Assembly (NCBI RefSeq): GCF_004368965.1
Contig: NZ_SORO01000004.1
Span: forward strand, 186,001-250,000
Reading direction: 5' to 3'
Length of the DNA: 64,000 nt
DNA from: Leptospira meyeri
GTDB lineage: Bacteria; Spirochaetota; Leptospiria; Leptospirales; Leptospiraceae
Of this stretch, positions 9,126 through 17,858 are shown one piece after another. The notes under the pieces were generated by a model that was not told where the DNA came from, did not search any database, and was given only the letters and a program-made list of their open reading frames with translations. The translations under genes and the position numbers were made by a program. Each line of letters starts with the position of its first letter. Position 1 is the first letter of the stretch.

Positions 9126-10385
9126 ATGAAGGTTTTTGAAAAAGAAGAACTCCCCGCAGTTTTACCTCTCGATAAACGATATACAAGAACATATTACCAA
9201 GACGATAGTTTTGTTTCCAACATTCGTCGGGCACTTCCGCGAATGATCACAACTGTGATCATGGAAGAACACGTCTTTCCAAAACTCTCTCATGAAGAAA
9301 TCGATTTTTTGCTACAATACTATGCAAAAAGGCAAGATACTAGTGGGAATTATTACCAACTCAAAACAATTCCGTATCGTATTCGTAAAGAATCTGCTGA
9401 ACGAATTTTAGAAGAAGCGGGAGTGGATGAAACACAAAGAGATTTCATTAGTACATTTTATCATTTTGATACAGATTTACAGCAATACGTTTTAAACGAT
9501 AAAGTTACAGAAGCAGATGAAATCAAAATTTTGCAGATGATCAAAAGGAGGGATTATTACGTTGGGAATGTAGAGAAGTCAAAGATATCTGCAATCTTCG
9601 AGCCAATTGAAGAGATTCCGAAAAAAGATACATTTTTTGCCAATCTTTATGTCCCTCCCGCTCATAAGTTTTTTTCTCCACCCAATTTGAAACATATTTC
9701 TGGAATGCAGATAGTGGAAGCTGCAAGGCAATTTGGAATTGCTTGTAACCATATGTATGGCAAGGTTCCGTTTGAAGGAGTCACCTTTTTATTGTTATAC
9801 TTGAATTCCGAGTTTTTTCAATATGCGAAGATGAATATGCCTATCAAACTCCGAGCAAAAGCTTTGGAGACTAAAAATAGTAAGTCAGGGTATTGGAATT
9901 ACTCGAAATTGGAAATCACTGCTTATCAAGAAAACCAAGAAATCACTCGGATTGAAATGGCAGCCAGTATTTTGCCTTTAAAAGTGTATAAACGCCTAAA
10001 AAGCACGCAGGAAGAAGTGTATGAGATTGATCCAAGATTTAGGATTCTGGATCAGTTCAAGAATAATATCTCGGTGAGAGAAAATGGGAGAAATATTGTC
10101 TCCACCATAGAAAATATCTCTAGTTCCGGGTTTATGGTGCGTTGCTCAGGAATTCATCCGGGAGATTTGGCAAATAGCGGGCAATTAGAATTTTTTATGC
10201 ATTTTGATATTGTAGGTTTCGTTCATGGAACTTGTATTTTATTATGGGTCAAAGAAGACGATAATAATGAAGACACCTTTTTTGCCGGGTTTCGTTTTGA
10301 ATCCATTTCTGAATTGGACCAAGCAAATGTAAAGGAAGCAATCAATCGTTATGGACGTTTGATCGAAGAAAGGGAAATCCAATGA
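9126..10385 (+). CDS. AfsA-like hotdog domain protein with C-terminal PilZ domain
   Basis: This 419-residue soluble protein has three parts. Residues 1-165 are helical and not recognised. Residues 166-295 resemble one repeat of the AfsA/ScbA hotdog family: AHKFF (His180), then GMQIVEAARQFGIACNH with Glu198, Arg201 and Gln202, then VPFEGVTFLL, and a closing VYKRLKS. AfsA enzymes join a beta-ketoacyl group to dihydroxyacetone phosphate in butyrolactone signal synthesis. Residues 305-415 are a PilZ domain with the c-di-GMP motif RxxxR (R318, R322) and NxSxxG (N330-G335). Its TGA overlaps the start of the next SDR gene (ATGA). The PilZ call is firm. The AfsA call rests on motif reading, and catalytic function is inference. 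Confidence 0.6.
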   Translation: MKVFEKEELPAVLPLDKRYTRTYYQDDSFVSNIRRALPRMITTVIMEEHVFPKLSHEEIDFLLQYYAKRQDTSGNYYQLKTIPYRIRKESAERILEEAGVDETQRDFISTFYHFDTDLQQYVLNDKVTEADEIKILQMIKRRDYYVGNVEKSKISAIFEPIEEIPKKDTFFANLYVPPAHKFFSPPNLKHISGMQIVEAARQFGIACNHMYGKVPFEGVTFLLLYLNSEFFQYAKMNMPIKLRAKALETKNSKSGYWNYSKLEITAYQENQEITRIEMAASILPLKVYKRLKSTQEEVYEIDPRFRILDQFKNNISVRENGRNIVSTIENISSSGFMVRCSGIHPGDLANSGQLEFFMHFDIVGFVHGTCILLWVKEDDNNEDTFFAGFRFESISELDQANVKEAINRYGRLIEEREIQ

Positions 10386-11146
10386 GTGGAAAAAAAGTAG
10401 CACTAGTGACTGGCGGCACTTCTGGTCTCGGAAGAGCAATCGTTTTAGAATTTGCAAACGCTGGTTATGTGGTTGGGTTTTGCGGAAGAAGAAAACAAGA
10501 AGGTGAAGAAACTCTAGCCCTTCTTGAAAAACAAGGTGGCACCGGAATGTTTGTTCGATGTGATGTCACACAATCGGAAGCAGTTCGTAATTTTGTTGAA
10601 TCAATTGTAGCCAAGTATGGATCCGTTGATGTTGCTGTAAACAATGCGGGGATTTCAGGCGTTTTAAAGGCAACAGCCGATTACCCATTAGATATTTTTG
10701 ATTCTGTAATGGATGTAAATTTGAAAGGAACTTTTCTTTCGATGCAATTTGAGTTAAAACAATTTTTGGCTCAAGGAAAAGGTGGAGTTATTATTAATGT
10801 TTCTTCTGCCCTCGGTGTCAGGGGAAAAGAAAAAGCGGGTCCTTACTCCATGACAAAACACGGAATCATTGGGCTTACTAAATCTGCAGCATTGGAATAC
10901 GGTTCTTTTGGAATTCGAGTGGTTGCACTTTGTCCAGGTGGAATCCAAACTGAAATGGATGATGTGTTTTATGCTAATGTTCCAAACCCGGAAGAAGTTA
11001 AAAAAGAAAGAATGAAATCTTATGCTTTGGGTAGAATGGCAACACCGGAAGAAGTTGCAAAAACTTGTGTATGGTTGGCAACGGATGGAGCTGCTTTTAT
11101 CACGGGCGCTGTGATACCAGTAGATGGTGGCAAAACAGCTAGATAA
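10382..11146 (+). CDS. Short-chain dehydrogenase/reductase (FabG-like)
   Basis: This 254-residue classical SDR has the NAD(P)-binding TGGTSGLG at 10-17, NNAG at 87-90, a catalytic Ser at about 141-142, and Tyr155/Lys159 in YSMTK. The closing FITGAVIPVDGG is typical of FabG-like reductases. It overlaps the AfsA-like/PilZ gene by 4 bases and precedes the giant kinase gene by 9 bases, so it is probably co-transcribed with both. Coupling suggests it acts on the product of the hotdog protein, but SDR substrates cannot be read from sequence. Confidence 0.85.
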   Translation: MSGKKVALVTGGTSGLGRAIVLEFANAGYVVGFCGRRKQEGEETLALLEKQGGTGMFVRCDVTQSEAVRNFVESIVAKYGSVDVAVNNAGISGVLKATADYPLDIFDSVMDVNLKGTFLSMQFELKQFLAQGKGGVIINVSSALGVRGKEKAGPYSMTKHGIIGLTKSAALEYGSFGIRVVALCPGGIQTEMDDVFYANVPNPEEVKKERMKSYALGRMATPEEVAKTCVWLATDGAAFITGAVIPVDGGKTAR

Positions 11147-11155
11147 GGAATTTCA

Positions 11156-14100
11156 TTGTTTACTGTAGGAAAATATAAAGCGTTAAGGGAACTTCACTTA
11201 GGAAAAAGGAGTTCTGTGTATTCAGGGGAGTCTTCCTCTGGAGAACCTGTCGTGATCAAACTATTGAATCGCGATTATCCAGATAACCATGAAATTACAC
11301 GTTTCAAAAATGAATTTGAAATTCTACGTTCTATCGATTCTCCTTATACTTTAAGACCTTTAGATTTAGAAACATACCAAAATACAGTAGCAATTGTATT
11401 CCCAAATGTTGGTTTTACGGATCTCGCAAAATTACAGTTAAGTGGAAAGTATAGCAATATAGCAACTTTCTTAAACATCTCTATCGAAGTATGTAAGGCA
11501 CTGGTTGATATTCATAAGGCAAAAATTGTTCATAATGATATCAAGGCTCAAAATATCATTTATAATCCGGACAATGGAACTTTAAAAATTATAGATTTTG
11601 GTTCTGCGACCCTTTTGACACATCGAAGTTTTTACCTTCCGATGAATCAAAACTTAACAGGAACACTGGCTCATATTTCACCTGAACAAACAGGTAGAAT
11701 GAATCGTACTGTTGATTATAGAACTGACTTTTATTCCTTCGGCGTCACCTTATATCAGTTAATTACGGGGGATCTTCCTTTTTTATACACTGATAGTTTG
11801 GAAATGGTGCATGCACACTTAGCGAAAACTCCGCTTTCTCCAAAAGAACGAAGTGGGGCACCAAAAATTGTTTCTGATTTAATAATGAAACTTCTGGAGA
11901 AAAATCCAGAAGATCGATATCAAACAGCAACAGGTTTACTTTCAGATCTCTCTGCGATTCAGTCCGTTCTTTTGGAGAATGGAAGAGAATCTTTGAATCA
12001 GTTCCAAATGGAACTAGCAAAAAATGATAAATCCTCTAGATTTCAAATTCCCAAAAAATTATATGGGCGAGAAACCCAACTTCATGTTTTTGAAGAAAAA
12101 TTTCTCGATGCAAAAGAAGGTCGAATCGAAACCTTTTTAATTTCGGGTCGGTCGGGAATTGGAAAATCGGCCCTTATTAATGAAATCCAAAAACCAGTCA
12201 CAAGAGAAAAAGCATATTTCGCATCAGGTAAATTTGATTTGTATAAAAAATCGATCCCTTACCGTGCCATCAATTTAGCCTTACAGGGATTAGTTCGACA
12301 GTTATTATCCGAAAGCGAATCTGCTGTCAAAGAATGGAAAAAGAATTTGTCTGATGCGCTTGGTGCCAATGCAAAGTTAATCATTGATGTGGTTCCTGAG
12401 TTGTCGCAGCTGTTAGGTGATAAGCCGTCTCCGCCCGAGTTGGATAGTTTAGAGACAGAAAACCGGTTTCATTTGGTGTTTCGAAAATTCCTTCGGACAA
12501 TTTGTACGAAGGAACATCCGGTTGTATTGTTTTTGGATGATATACAATGGGCGGATTCTTCTAGCATTTTACTTCTAAAAGAAGTTCTGACTGATCCTGA
12601 AATTTCGTATTTTTTTATTATTCTTTCTTATCGTGATAATGAAGTGTTCCCGACGGATCCATTTTTCAGACTGCTTGAGGAACTACGTGAGATTCAAATT
12701 GCGATTACAGAAATTCGGTTAGAGCCTTTGAGAGAGCGCGATGTGGCACTATTGGTTTCCGAAACATTAATGGTTCCAGAATCGGAAATTCGTCCTATCG
12801 CAGAAGTCCTTTGGAAAAAAACTAAGGGAAATCCGTTCCATGTCAATGAGATGTTTAAGAACTTATATGAGAGGTCTTATATATACTTTGCGGATGATCA
12901 TTGGTCTTGGGACAAAGACAAAATTGATTCTGTAAACATTTTTGATAATGTAATCGATCTTATCATAGATAAAATTAATCTCCAATCCGCAGAATTAATC
13001 GATGCACTTAAGTTAACTGCATGTATCGGAAACTGGTTTAGACATGATATTTATGCAACGATAGCGGATAGACCATTCCACAAAGCATCAATGGATTTGG
13101 TAACACTTGCCAACGAAGAGTTTTTGATCCTCGGTATGGAGGATGCAAATTTTACTCACGATAAAATCAGAGAAGCCATCTATAAGATTATTTCACCGGA
13201 AGAGAAGGCAAAACTACATTATAAGATCGGTAAAACTTATCTTTCGATTCTCTATAAATATAAACTTGAAGATCATTTGTTTACCATTGTAAATCAATTG
13301 AATCTGGGTGCTTCGCAAATGAAAGGAAGCGAAGAGTTGGCTGAACTACGGATCTTAAATGAAAAAGCAGGATTCAAAGCACTAAATTCTTCAGCTTACG
13401 ATGCAGCTTTCACTTTCTTCGACCGAATGGTTGGGCTTATGAAGGATGAAGAGTGGAAAAGTGATTATGAAAACACTCTAAAACTTCATTTGGCTTATGC
13501 AAGATCAGCATACCTTTCTAAAAATTTTGAAGCTGCAGAAAAAAGTTTTAATTATATACTTAGCTTTGTTCGAAACGATTTAGATAAAATTTTAGTCTAC
13601 GAACTTCAATCCTCAATGCTTGTCACTCAAAACAAGATGAAAGAGGTTTTAGAAACGTTGAAACAGGCTTTAAAACTTGTGGGAGTTAGATTGCCCAAAA
13701 AAGCAAATTCACTTTCTCCGCTCCCAGAGTTAATCAAATTTAAATTTAAGTTGGGTAATCGTTCCATTGAAAGTTTAGAACATCTGCCTATATCAAACGA
13801 ACCAAAATACCTGGCCATCATGCGACTTCTTAACGCATGCATCGCACCATCATTTCTTGCAGAACCAGATTTATTTCCTGTGATTGTTTTGAAATTAGTC
13901 AATCACACCTTACGGTTCGGGTTGTGTGAGATTAGTGCCTTTGGGTTTTGTGCGATGGGCGTGATCCAAGGTTCTGGATTAGGGAATTATGATGATGGTT
14001 TTAAGTTTGGTCAGTTGGGTGTTCGTTTACTCGATACCTTGAGTGCAAAACCTTTCCAATGCCGAACGTTATTTATGTTCGCATGTATGATTTCACCTTG

Positions 14101-16870
14101 GAAAAATCATGCGAGAGATGGCCGTTCCATATTTTGGGATAGTTTTCTTGCAGGGATGGAAACAGGTGATTTACAATATTCTTCGTATTCATTAAATAAT
14201 ATTCATTTTCAAGGTTTGTTGTTCCGCGAAAACTTAGAAGACCTTTATAAAAGTCAACTTCGATATGATGCTTCACTTTTAAGTTTACGTCAAAATCACG
14301 CATATCAAGTGCACAGACTCAATCTCCAGTTAGTTGAGAATATGAGAGGTGAGTCACCTGATCCAATGAGTTTGGAAGGTCGATACTTTTCAGAGTCAGA
14401 AACTGTGTCAGAATGGTTGGCCACAGGAAATGCAAATGCTTTATTTGATTATTATCTTTGTAAGTTACGCATTGAATACTTTCTTGGTGATAAAGAAAAA
14501 GCTTATGAATATTCCTTAAAGTTGGATGGTTTGGAAGGAGCTATGTTTGGAATGATGTTTGTCCCTGAACATGTATTCCTTGGTGCTTTGGTTACCTTCT
14601 CGCTCATTGTTGATAACATTATTCCTTCTGGGACTACCAAATCTTCGCTCAAAAAAAGATTGGTTTTGTTCGGAAAACGAATGAAAGTTTGGGCAAAAAG
14701 TTCGCCTGAAAATTTTAGCCATAAATATGAAATTATTTCGGCCTTATTGCTGTATTTAGCCAATCAGAAAACACAAGCAGTGATTGCTTGTAAGGCGGCA
14801 ATTTCTTCCGCTCGTGAATATAGTTATATCCTAGAAGAAGCCATCGCAAACGAGTTTTTGGTTCGTATGTGGAAAGAAACTGGATTTGAACAATACAGTA
14901 ACTTACATTTGGTGGAAGCACATTATCGATATGGAAAATATGGTTTTTTATCTAAAGTAAAACAATTAGAATTGAGTCATATTTCTTTAAAAAAATATAT
15001 TGGAAGAAACTTTAGGACCGACTCTACTGATAGTCTTGCTCTTTTTAGTACAACAAAGGATATTTTTGGGGATGTTGGTTCTTCCTTAGATATCAATACC
15101 GTCATCAAAGCCTCACAAACCATTTCAGGAGAGATTCAACTCAATCGTCTCTTAGAGAAGATGATGAAAATCCTAATTGAGAATGCAGGAGCGGAGAGAG
15201 GATACTTTATCCTTAAATCAGATTCTGGTTGGCAAGTTTTAGCAGAATCGGAAGTAGAGAAAGAGTCTGTATCAGTTTATTCTGAAACCCCGTTTGCAAT
15301 TGATTTCCTTGAGCCAGTTGCCTATGTAAACCAAAACAAAATTCCTTCACAAATCATTGGTTATGTGGTGAGAACGGGGCTTGTTGTTATTTGTGGTGAT
15401 GCTGCGAGAGAAGGTGATTTTAAAAATGATCCTTATGTTAAGTCTACTTTACCAAAATCTTTACTTTGTTATCCGATTTTAAGCCATGGAACAGTTGTTG
15501 GCATTGTTTATTTGGAAAATAATCTCACAACCGATGCATTCACTCCCGGTAGAGTCGAAATTCTAAAAATATTATCTTCACAAATTGCTGTTTCCATTGA
15601 AAATTCGCTTCTTTATACAAATTTGGAACAGAAAGTAGATGAAAGGACTAAAGAACTAAATTTTGCTTTAACGGAAGTTCAAGGGTTAAAAGAGCAGCAA
15701 GATGGGGATTATTTTTTAGCATCTTTACTCATTGAACCACTTACACAGAACCTTGCAAGCTCCTCAAATATGAAAATTCAGTTCCTCACAGAACAAAAGA
15801 AAAAATTTTCTTATAAACAATGGAGTTCAGAAATTGGTGGAGATTTATGTGTTTCCTCATCCATTCAACTTCAAAATAAAAAGTACATTGTTGTTTTGAA
15901 TGGTGATGCGATGGGTAAATCGATGCAAGGAGCAAGTGGGGCTCTTGTTATCGGTTCGGTGTTTGAAGCGATCATTAAAAGAAATGGTCAGTCGGAAGAA
16001 GTTAGGGACATCACTCCTGAAAAATGGGTGAGTAATGCCTATATGGAACTACATAACACACTCGTAACATTTGATGGTTCGATGCTTATTTCTATGTTTC
16101 TTTGTTTGATTGATGATGAAACTGGATTCTTTTATTTTTTGAATGCGGAACATCCGAGACCTGTGATTTACCGTAATGATAAAACTTTCTTTTTGCCACA
16201 TAACTATGTTTGTGCGAAGTTAGGACTTTTAGCTTCAAAAAAAGCGCTTCAGATCAATACTTTCCAATTAGAAAAAGGAGATGTCCTTTTGATTGGTTCA
16301 GATGGACGTGATGATATTTTGATTGGTTCTGAAGCTGAAATGGAAGTTAACGAAGATGATGAATTGTTTTTAAAAACAACTTTCCAAGGCCAAGGTGATC
16401 TAGAGGCAATTCGAGATGCGATCAAAAGCCATGGGGAATTGATAGATGATTTATCTTTAATTCGTGTTGAGTATACGGGAGAGGGTTCACCGATTCATGT
16501 CCCAACTAACCATCCAAAACATTTTGTTTACTTACGTGCCCTCACACTTTATAAGCAGAAAAAATGGAAAGAAGTTGAAAAAATGATTTCGAGTCATTTC
16601 GAGTTCATTTATGATGCGCCACTTTCCGTTCAGAAGATTTACCTTTACACTGAACATAGAATGTCAGCATTTCCTTTGGAATTTGCCGTGCAATACGTGC
16701 AAAAAAATCCTTCTGATAGCTTAACCCTCTTTTATATTGCAGAGGCTCTCTATGAAAACGGAGATTTTTCAGCTGCTTTTGATTATTCCGAACGGGTGCA
16801 ACTCAGACGCCCTTACCACAAAGAAAACAATATTTTATTTGCTCGACTCTTGGAACTTCGGCGAAAATAA
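11156..16870 (+). CDS. Giant Ser/Thr kinase-like, AAA ATPase, GAF and PP2C (SpoIIE-type) signalling protein
   Basis: This 1904-residue protein starts at TTG with AAGGAA 6 bases upstream. It has a protein-kinase fold at about 5-270: ATP-binding Lys35 in VVIK, catalytic loop HNDIKAQN (126-133, HND instead of HRD), DFG 147-149, SPEQTGR. An AAA-type ATPase follows, with Walker A GRSGIGKS at 331-338 and Walker B VVLFLDDIQW near 455. Then comes a long helical, TPR-like region (about 700-1310), a GAF domain (about 1320-1490), a short coiled coil, and a PP2C phosphatase (about 1540-1770) that keeps the metal-site motifs GGD, GDAMGK, GSDGRDD and DDLSL. TPR-like helices end the protein. The kinase-ATPase-GAF order resembles large cyanobacterial-type signalling kinases, in which a histidine kinase often takes the last position; here it is a phosphatase. 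Ligand and targets are unknown. Confidence 0.85.
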   Translation: MFTVGKYKALRELHLGKRSSVYSGESSSGEPVVIKLLNRDYPDNHEITRFKNEFEILRSIDSPYTLRPLDLETYQNTVAIVFPNVGFTDLAKLQLSGKYSNIATFLNISIEVCKALVDIHKAKIVHNDIKAQNIIYNPDNGTLKIIDFGSATLLTHRSFYLPMNQNLTGTLAHISPEQTGRMNRTVDYRTDFYSFGVTLYQLITGDLPFLYTDSLEMVHAHLAKTPLSPKERSGAPKIVSDLIMKLLEKNPEDRYQTATGLLSDLSAIQSVLLENGRESLNQFQMELAKNDKSSRFQIPKKLYGRETQLHVFEEKFLDAKEGRIETFLISGRSGIGKSALINEIQKPVTREKAYFASGKFDLYKKSIPYRAINLALQGLVRQLLSESESAVKEWKKNLSDALGANAKLIIDVVPELSQLLGDKPSPPELDSLETENRFHLVFRKFLRTICTKEHPVVLFLDDIQWADSSSILLLKEVLTDPEISYFFIILSYRDNEVFPTDPFFRLLEELREIQIAITEIRLEPLRERDVALLVSETLMVPESEIRPIAEVLWKKTKGNPFHVNEMFKNLYERSYIYFADDHWSWDKDKIDSVNIFDNVIDLIIDKINLQSAELIDALKLTACIGNWFRHDIYATIADRPFHKASMDLVTLANEEFLILGMEDANFTHDKIREAIYKIISPEEKAKLHYKIGKTYLSILYKYKLEDHLFTIVNQLNLGASQMKGSEELAELRILNEKAGFKALNSSAYDAAFTFFDRMVGLMKDEEWKSDYENTLKLHLAYARSAYLSKNFEAAEKSFNYILSFVRNDLDKILVYELQSSMLVTQNKMKEVLETLKQALKLVGVRLPKKANSLSPLPELIKFKFKLGNRSIESLEHLPISNEPKYLAIMRLLNACIAPSFLAEPDLFPVIVLKLVNHTLRFGLCEISAFGFCAMGVIQGSGLGNYDDGFKFGQLGVRLLDTLSAKPFQCRTLFMFACMISPWKNHARDGRSIFWDSFLAGMETGDLQYSSYSLNNIHFQGLLFRENLEDLYKSQLRYDASLLSLRQNHAYQVHRLNLQLVENMRGESPDPMSLEGRYFSESETVSEWLATGNANALFDYYLCKLRIEYFLGDKEKAYEYSLKLDGLEGAMFGMMFVPEHVFLGALVTFSLIVDNIIPSGTTKSSLKKRLVLFGKRMKVWAKSSPENFSHKYEIISALLLYLANQKTQAVIACKAAISSAREYSYILEEAIANEFLVRMWKETGFEQYSNLHLVEAHYRYGKYGFLSKVKQLELSHISLKKYIGRNFRTDSTDSLALFSTTKDIFGDVGSSLDINTVIKASQTISGEIQLNRLLEKMMKILIENAGAERGYFILKSDSGWQVLAESEVEKESVSVYSETPFAIDFLEPVAYVNQNKIPSQIIGYVVRTGLVVICGDAAREGDFKNDPYVKSTLPKSLLCYPILSHGTVVGIVYLENNLTTDAFTPGRVEILKILSSQIAVSIENSLLYTNLEQKVDERTKELNFALTEVQGLKEQQDGDYFLASLLIEPLTQNLASSSNMKIQFLTEQKKKFSYKQWSSEIGGDLCVSSSIQLQNKKYIVVLNGDAMGKSMQGASGALVIGSVFEAIIKRNGQSEEVRDITPEKWVSNAYMELHNTLVTFDGSMLISMFLCLIDDETGFFYFLNAEHPRPVIYRNDKTFFLPHNYVCAKLGLLASKKALQINTFQLEKGDVLLIGSDGRDDILIGSEAEMEVNEDDELFLKTTFQGQGDLEAIRDAIKSHGELIDDLSLIRVEYTGEGSPIHVPTNHPKHFVYLRALTLYKQKKWKEVEKMISSHFEFIYDAPLSVQKIYLYTEHRMSAFPLEFAVQYVQKNPSDSLTLFYIAEALYENGDFSAAFDYSERVQLRRPYHKENNILFARLLELRRK

Positions 16871-16878
16871 ATCATCTT

Positions 16879-17262
16879 ATGTTATCCGTCGGAAACGACA
16901 TCGTTGAAAACCAGAGGATCCGAGAACTTCTCGAAAAACATGGGGATCGCTTTTTGAAGCGGGTTTTTACCGAAGAGGAAGTGGAATACTGCCACAAGCA
17001 TAAAGACCCGGTCCCTTTTTTGGCGGGTCGTTTCGCCTGTAAGGAGGCCGTCATCAAGGCTCTCAGCTTAAACCCAGGTGAGGTTGCCGATATGCGCGAG
17101 ATCGAACTTGCTGGCACAAATTTTGGTAAAAAAACGCTAGTCATCCATGGGAAAACTGAGAAGTTTTTCCGAGAGAAAGGATTTACTAGCAGTTCCGTAT
17201 CCATCAGCCATGCTGACCATTACGCAACGGCAGTTGTCGTTTTTTATAAGGAGCCCAAATGA
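16879..17262 (+). CDS. acpS: Holo-[acyl-carrier-protein] synthase
   Basis: This 127-residue enzyme transfers 4'-phosphopantetheine from CoA to apo-ACP. The two metal-binding signatures are visible: GNDIVEN near the N-terminus (Asp7) and GRFACKEAVIKAL (Glu56), plus SISHADHYATAVVV at the end. Length is normal for AcpS. It begins 8 bases after the giant kinase gene and overlaps the following small TPR gene by 4 bases (ATGA). It could supply holo-ACP for all lipid synthesis in the cell, so its position need not mean a local partner. Confidence 0.92.
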   Translation: MLSVGNDIVENQRIRELLEKHGDRFLKRVFTEEEVEYCHKHKDPVPFLAGRFACKEAVIKALSLNPGEVADMREIELAGTNFGKKTLVIHGKTEKFFREKGFTSSSVSISHADHYATAVVVFYKEPK

Positions 17263-17483
17263 TCGTTAGTGATAAAATGAAGGCAGTACTAGTTCATTAC
17301 AACCAAGCCCTTTCGTTATACAAATCGCGAAAGTTCGCAGAAGCAAAAGAAGAGTTCAAAAAGGGACTTGCGATTCATCCTGGAGATGGCCCCTCGAAAC
17401 TATACATTGAACGTTGCGATGATTATATCGCAGATCCCCCACCAGAAGATTGGGACGGGGTTTATAACATGAAAACAAAATAG
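17259..17483 (+). CDS. Small TPR protein resembling the detached C-terminal tail of class III adenylyl cyclases
   Basis: This 74-residue protein consists of a single TPR-like helical hairpin (YNQALSLYKSRKFAEAKEEF, GLAIHPGDGPSKLYIERC) ending in DPPPEDWDGVYNMKTK. The GDGPSKLYxERC...PPPxDWDGVxxM pattern is the characteristic C-terminal tail found fused to the catalytic domain of many bacterial class III cyclases. Here it stands alone between acpS (4-base overlap) and the bactofilin gene. The cyclase encoded at 58559-60886 lacks such a tail. A trans-acting role is speculation; a remnant is also possible, although the reading frame, tight overlap and spacing look maintained. Confidence 0.75.
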   Translation: MIVSDKMKAVLVHYNQALSLYKSRKFAEAKEEFKKGLAIHPGDGPSKLYIERCDDYIADPPPEDWDGVYNMKTK

Positions 17484-17488
17484 GAACT

Positions 17489-17857
17489 ATGTCAAAAAAA
17501 GAAATGCAAACAACCATCACCGAACACGGAGTCATCGCCACTATTCTAGGAAAAGAAACAGCATTTAGCGGAACTTTGGCGTTCAAAAAACCCTTACAGA
17601 TTTCTGGTGATTTCACTGGTGAAATCATCTCCGATGGTTATCTGGTGATCAGTGAAGGTGCAAGAGTCAAAGCAAATATCAAAGCAGGTACAGTTGTTGT
17701 TGGTGGTACCATCATTGGAAACGTGACTGCGACCCAACGATTAGAAATGTTATCTACAGGAAAGGTCCAGGGAAACATTCGTACTGCAAAACTTCAAATT
17801 GCCGATGGGGTTGTATTTGACGGGAATTGTGAAATGCTAAGCAGCGAAGAAACTTAG
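17489..17857 (+). CDS. Bactofilin (polymer-forming cytoskeletal protein)
   Basis: This 122-residue bactofilin carries the central beta-helical domain: FSGTLAFKKPLQISGDFTG, then stepped glycine-spaced strands such as GTVVVGGTIIGNVTATQRLE. Short non-helical ends flank the core, as usual. Bactofilins polymerise without nucleotide, often at the membrane, and take part in cell shape and envelope organisation. It is 5 bases after the small TPR gene and one base before the TTG of the histidine kinase gene, so it is likely co-transcribed with both. Confidence 0.9.
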   Translation: MSKKEMQTTITEHGVIATILGKETAFSGTLAFKKPLQISGDFTGEIISDGYLVISEGARVKANIKAGTVVVGGTIIGNVTATQRLEMLSTGKVQGNIRTAKLQIADGVVFDGNCEMLSSEET

Positions 17858-17858
17858 T

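Noticed and set aside
16872..17204. 110-codon - strand frame
   Set aside because: Antisense to acpS, which has clear catalytic motifs.
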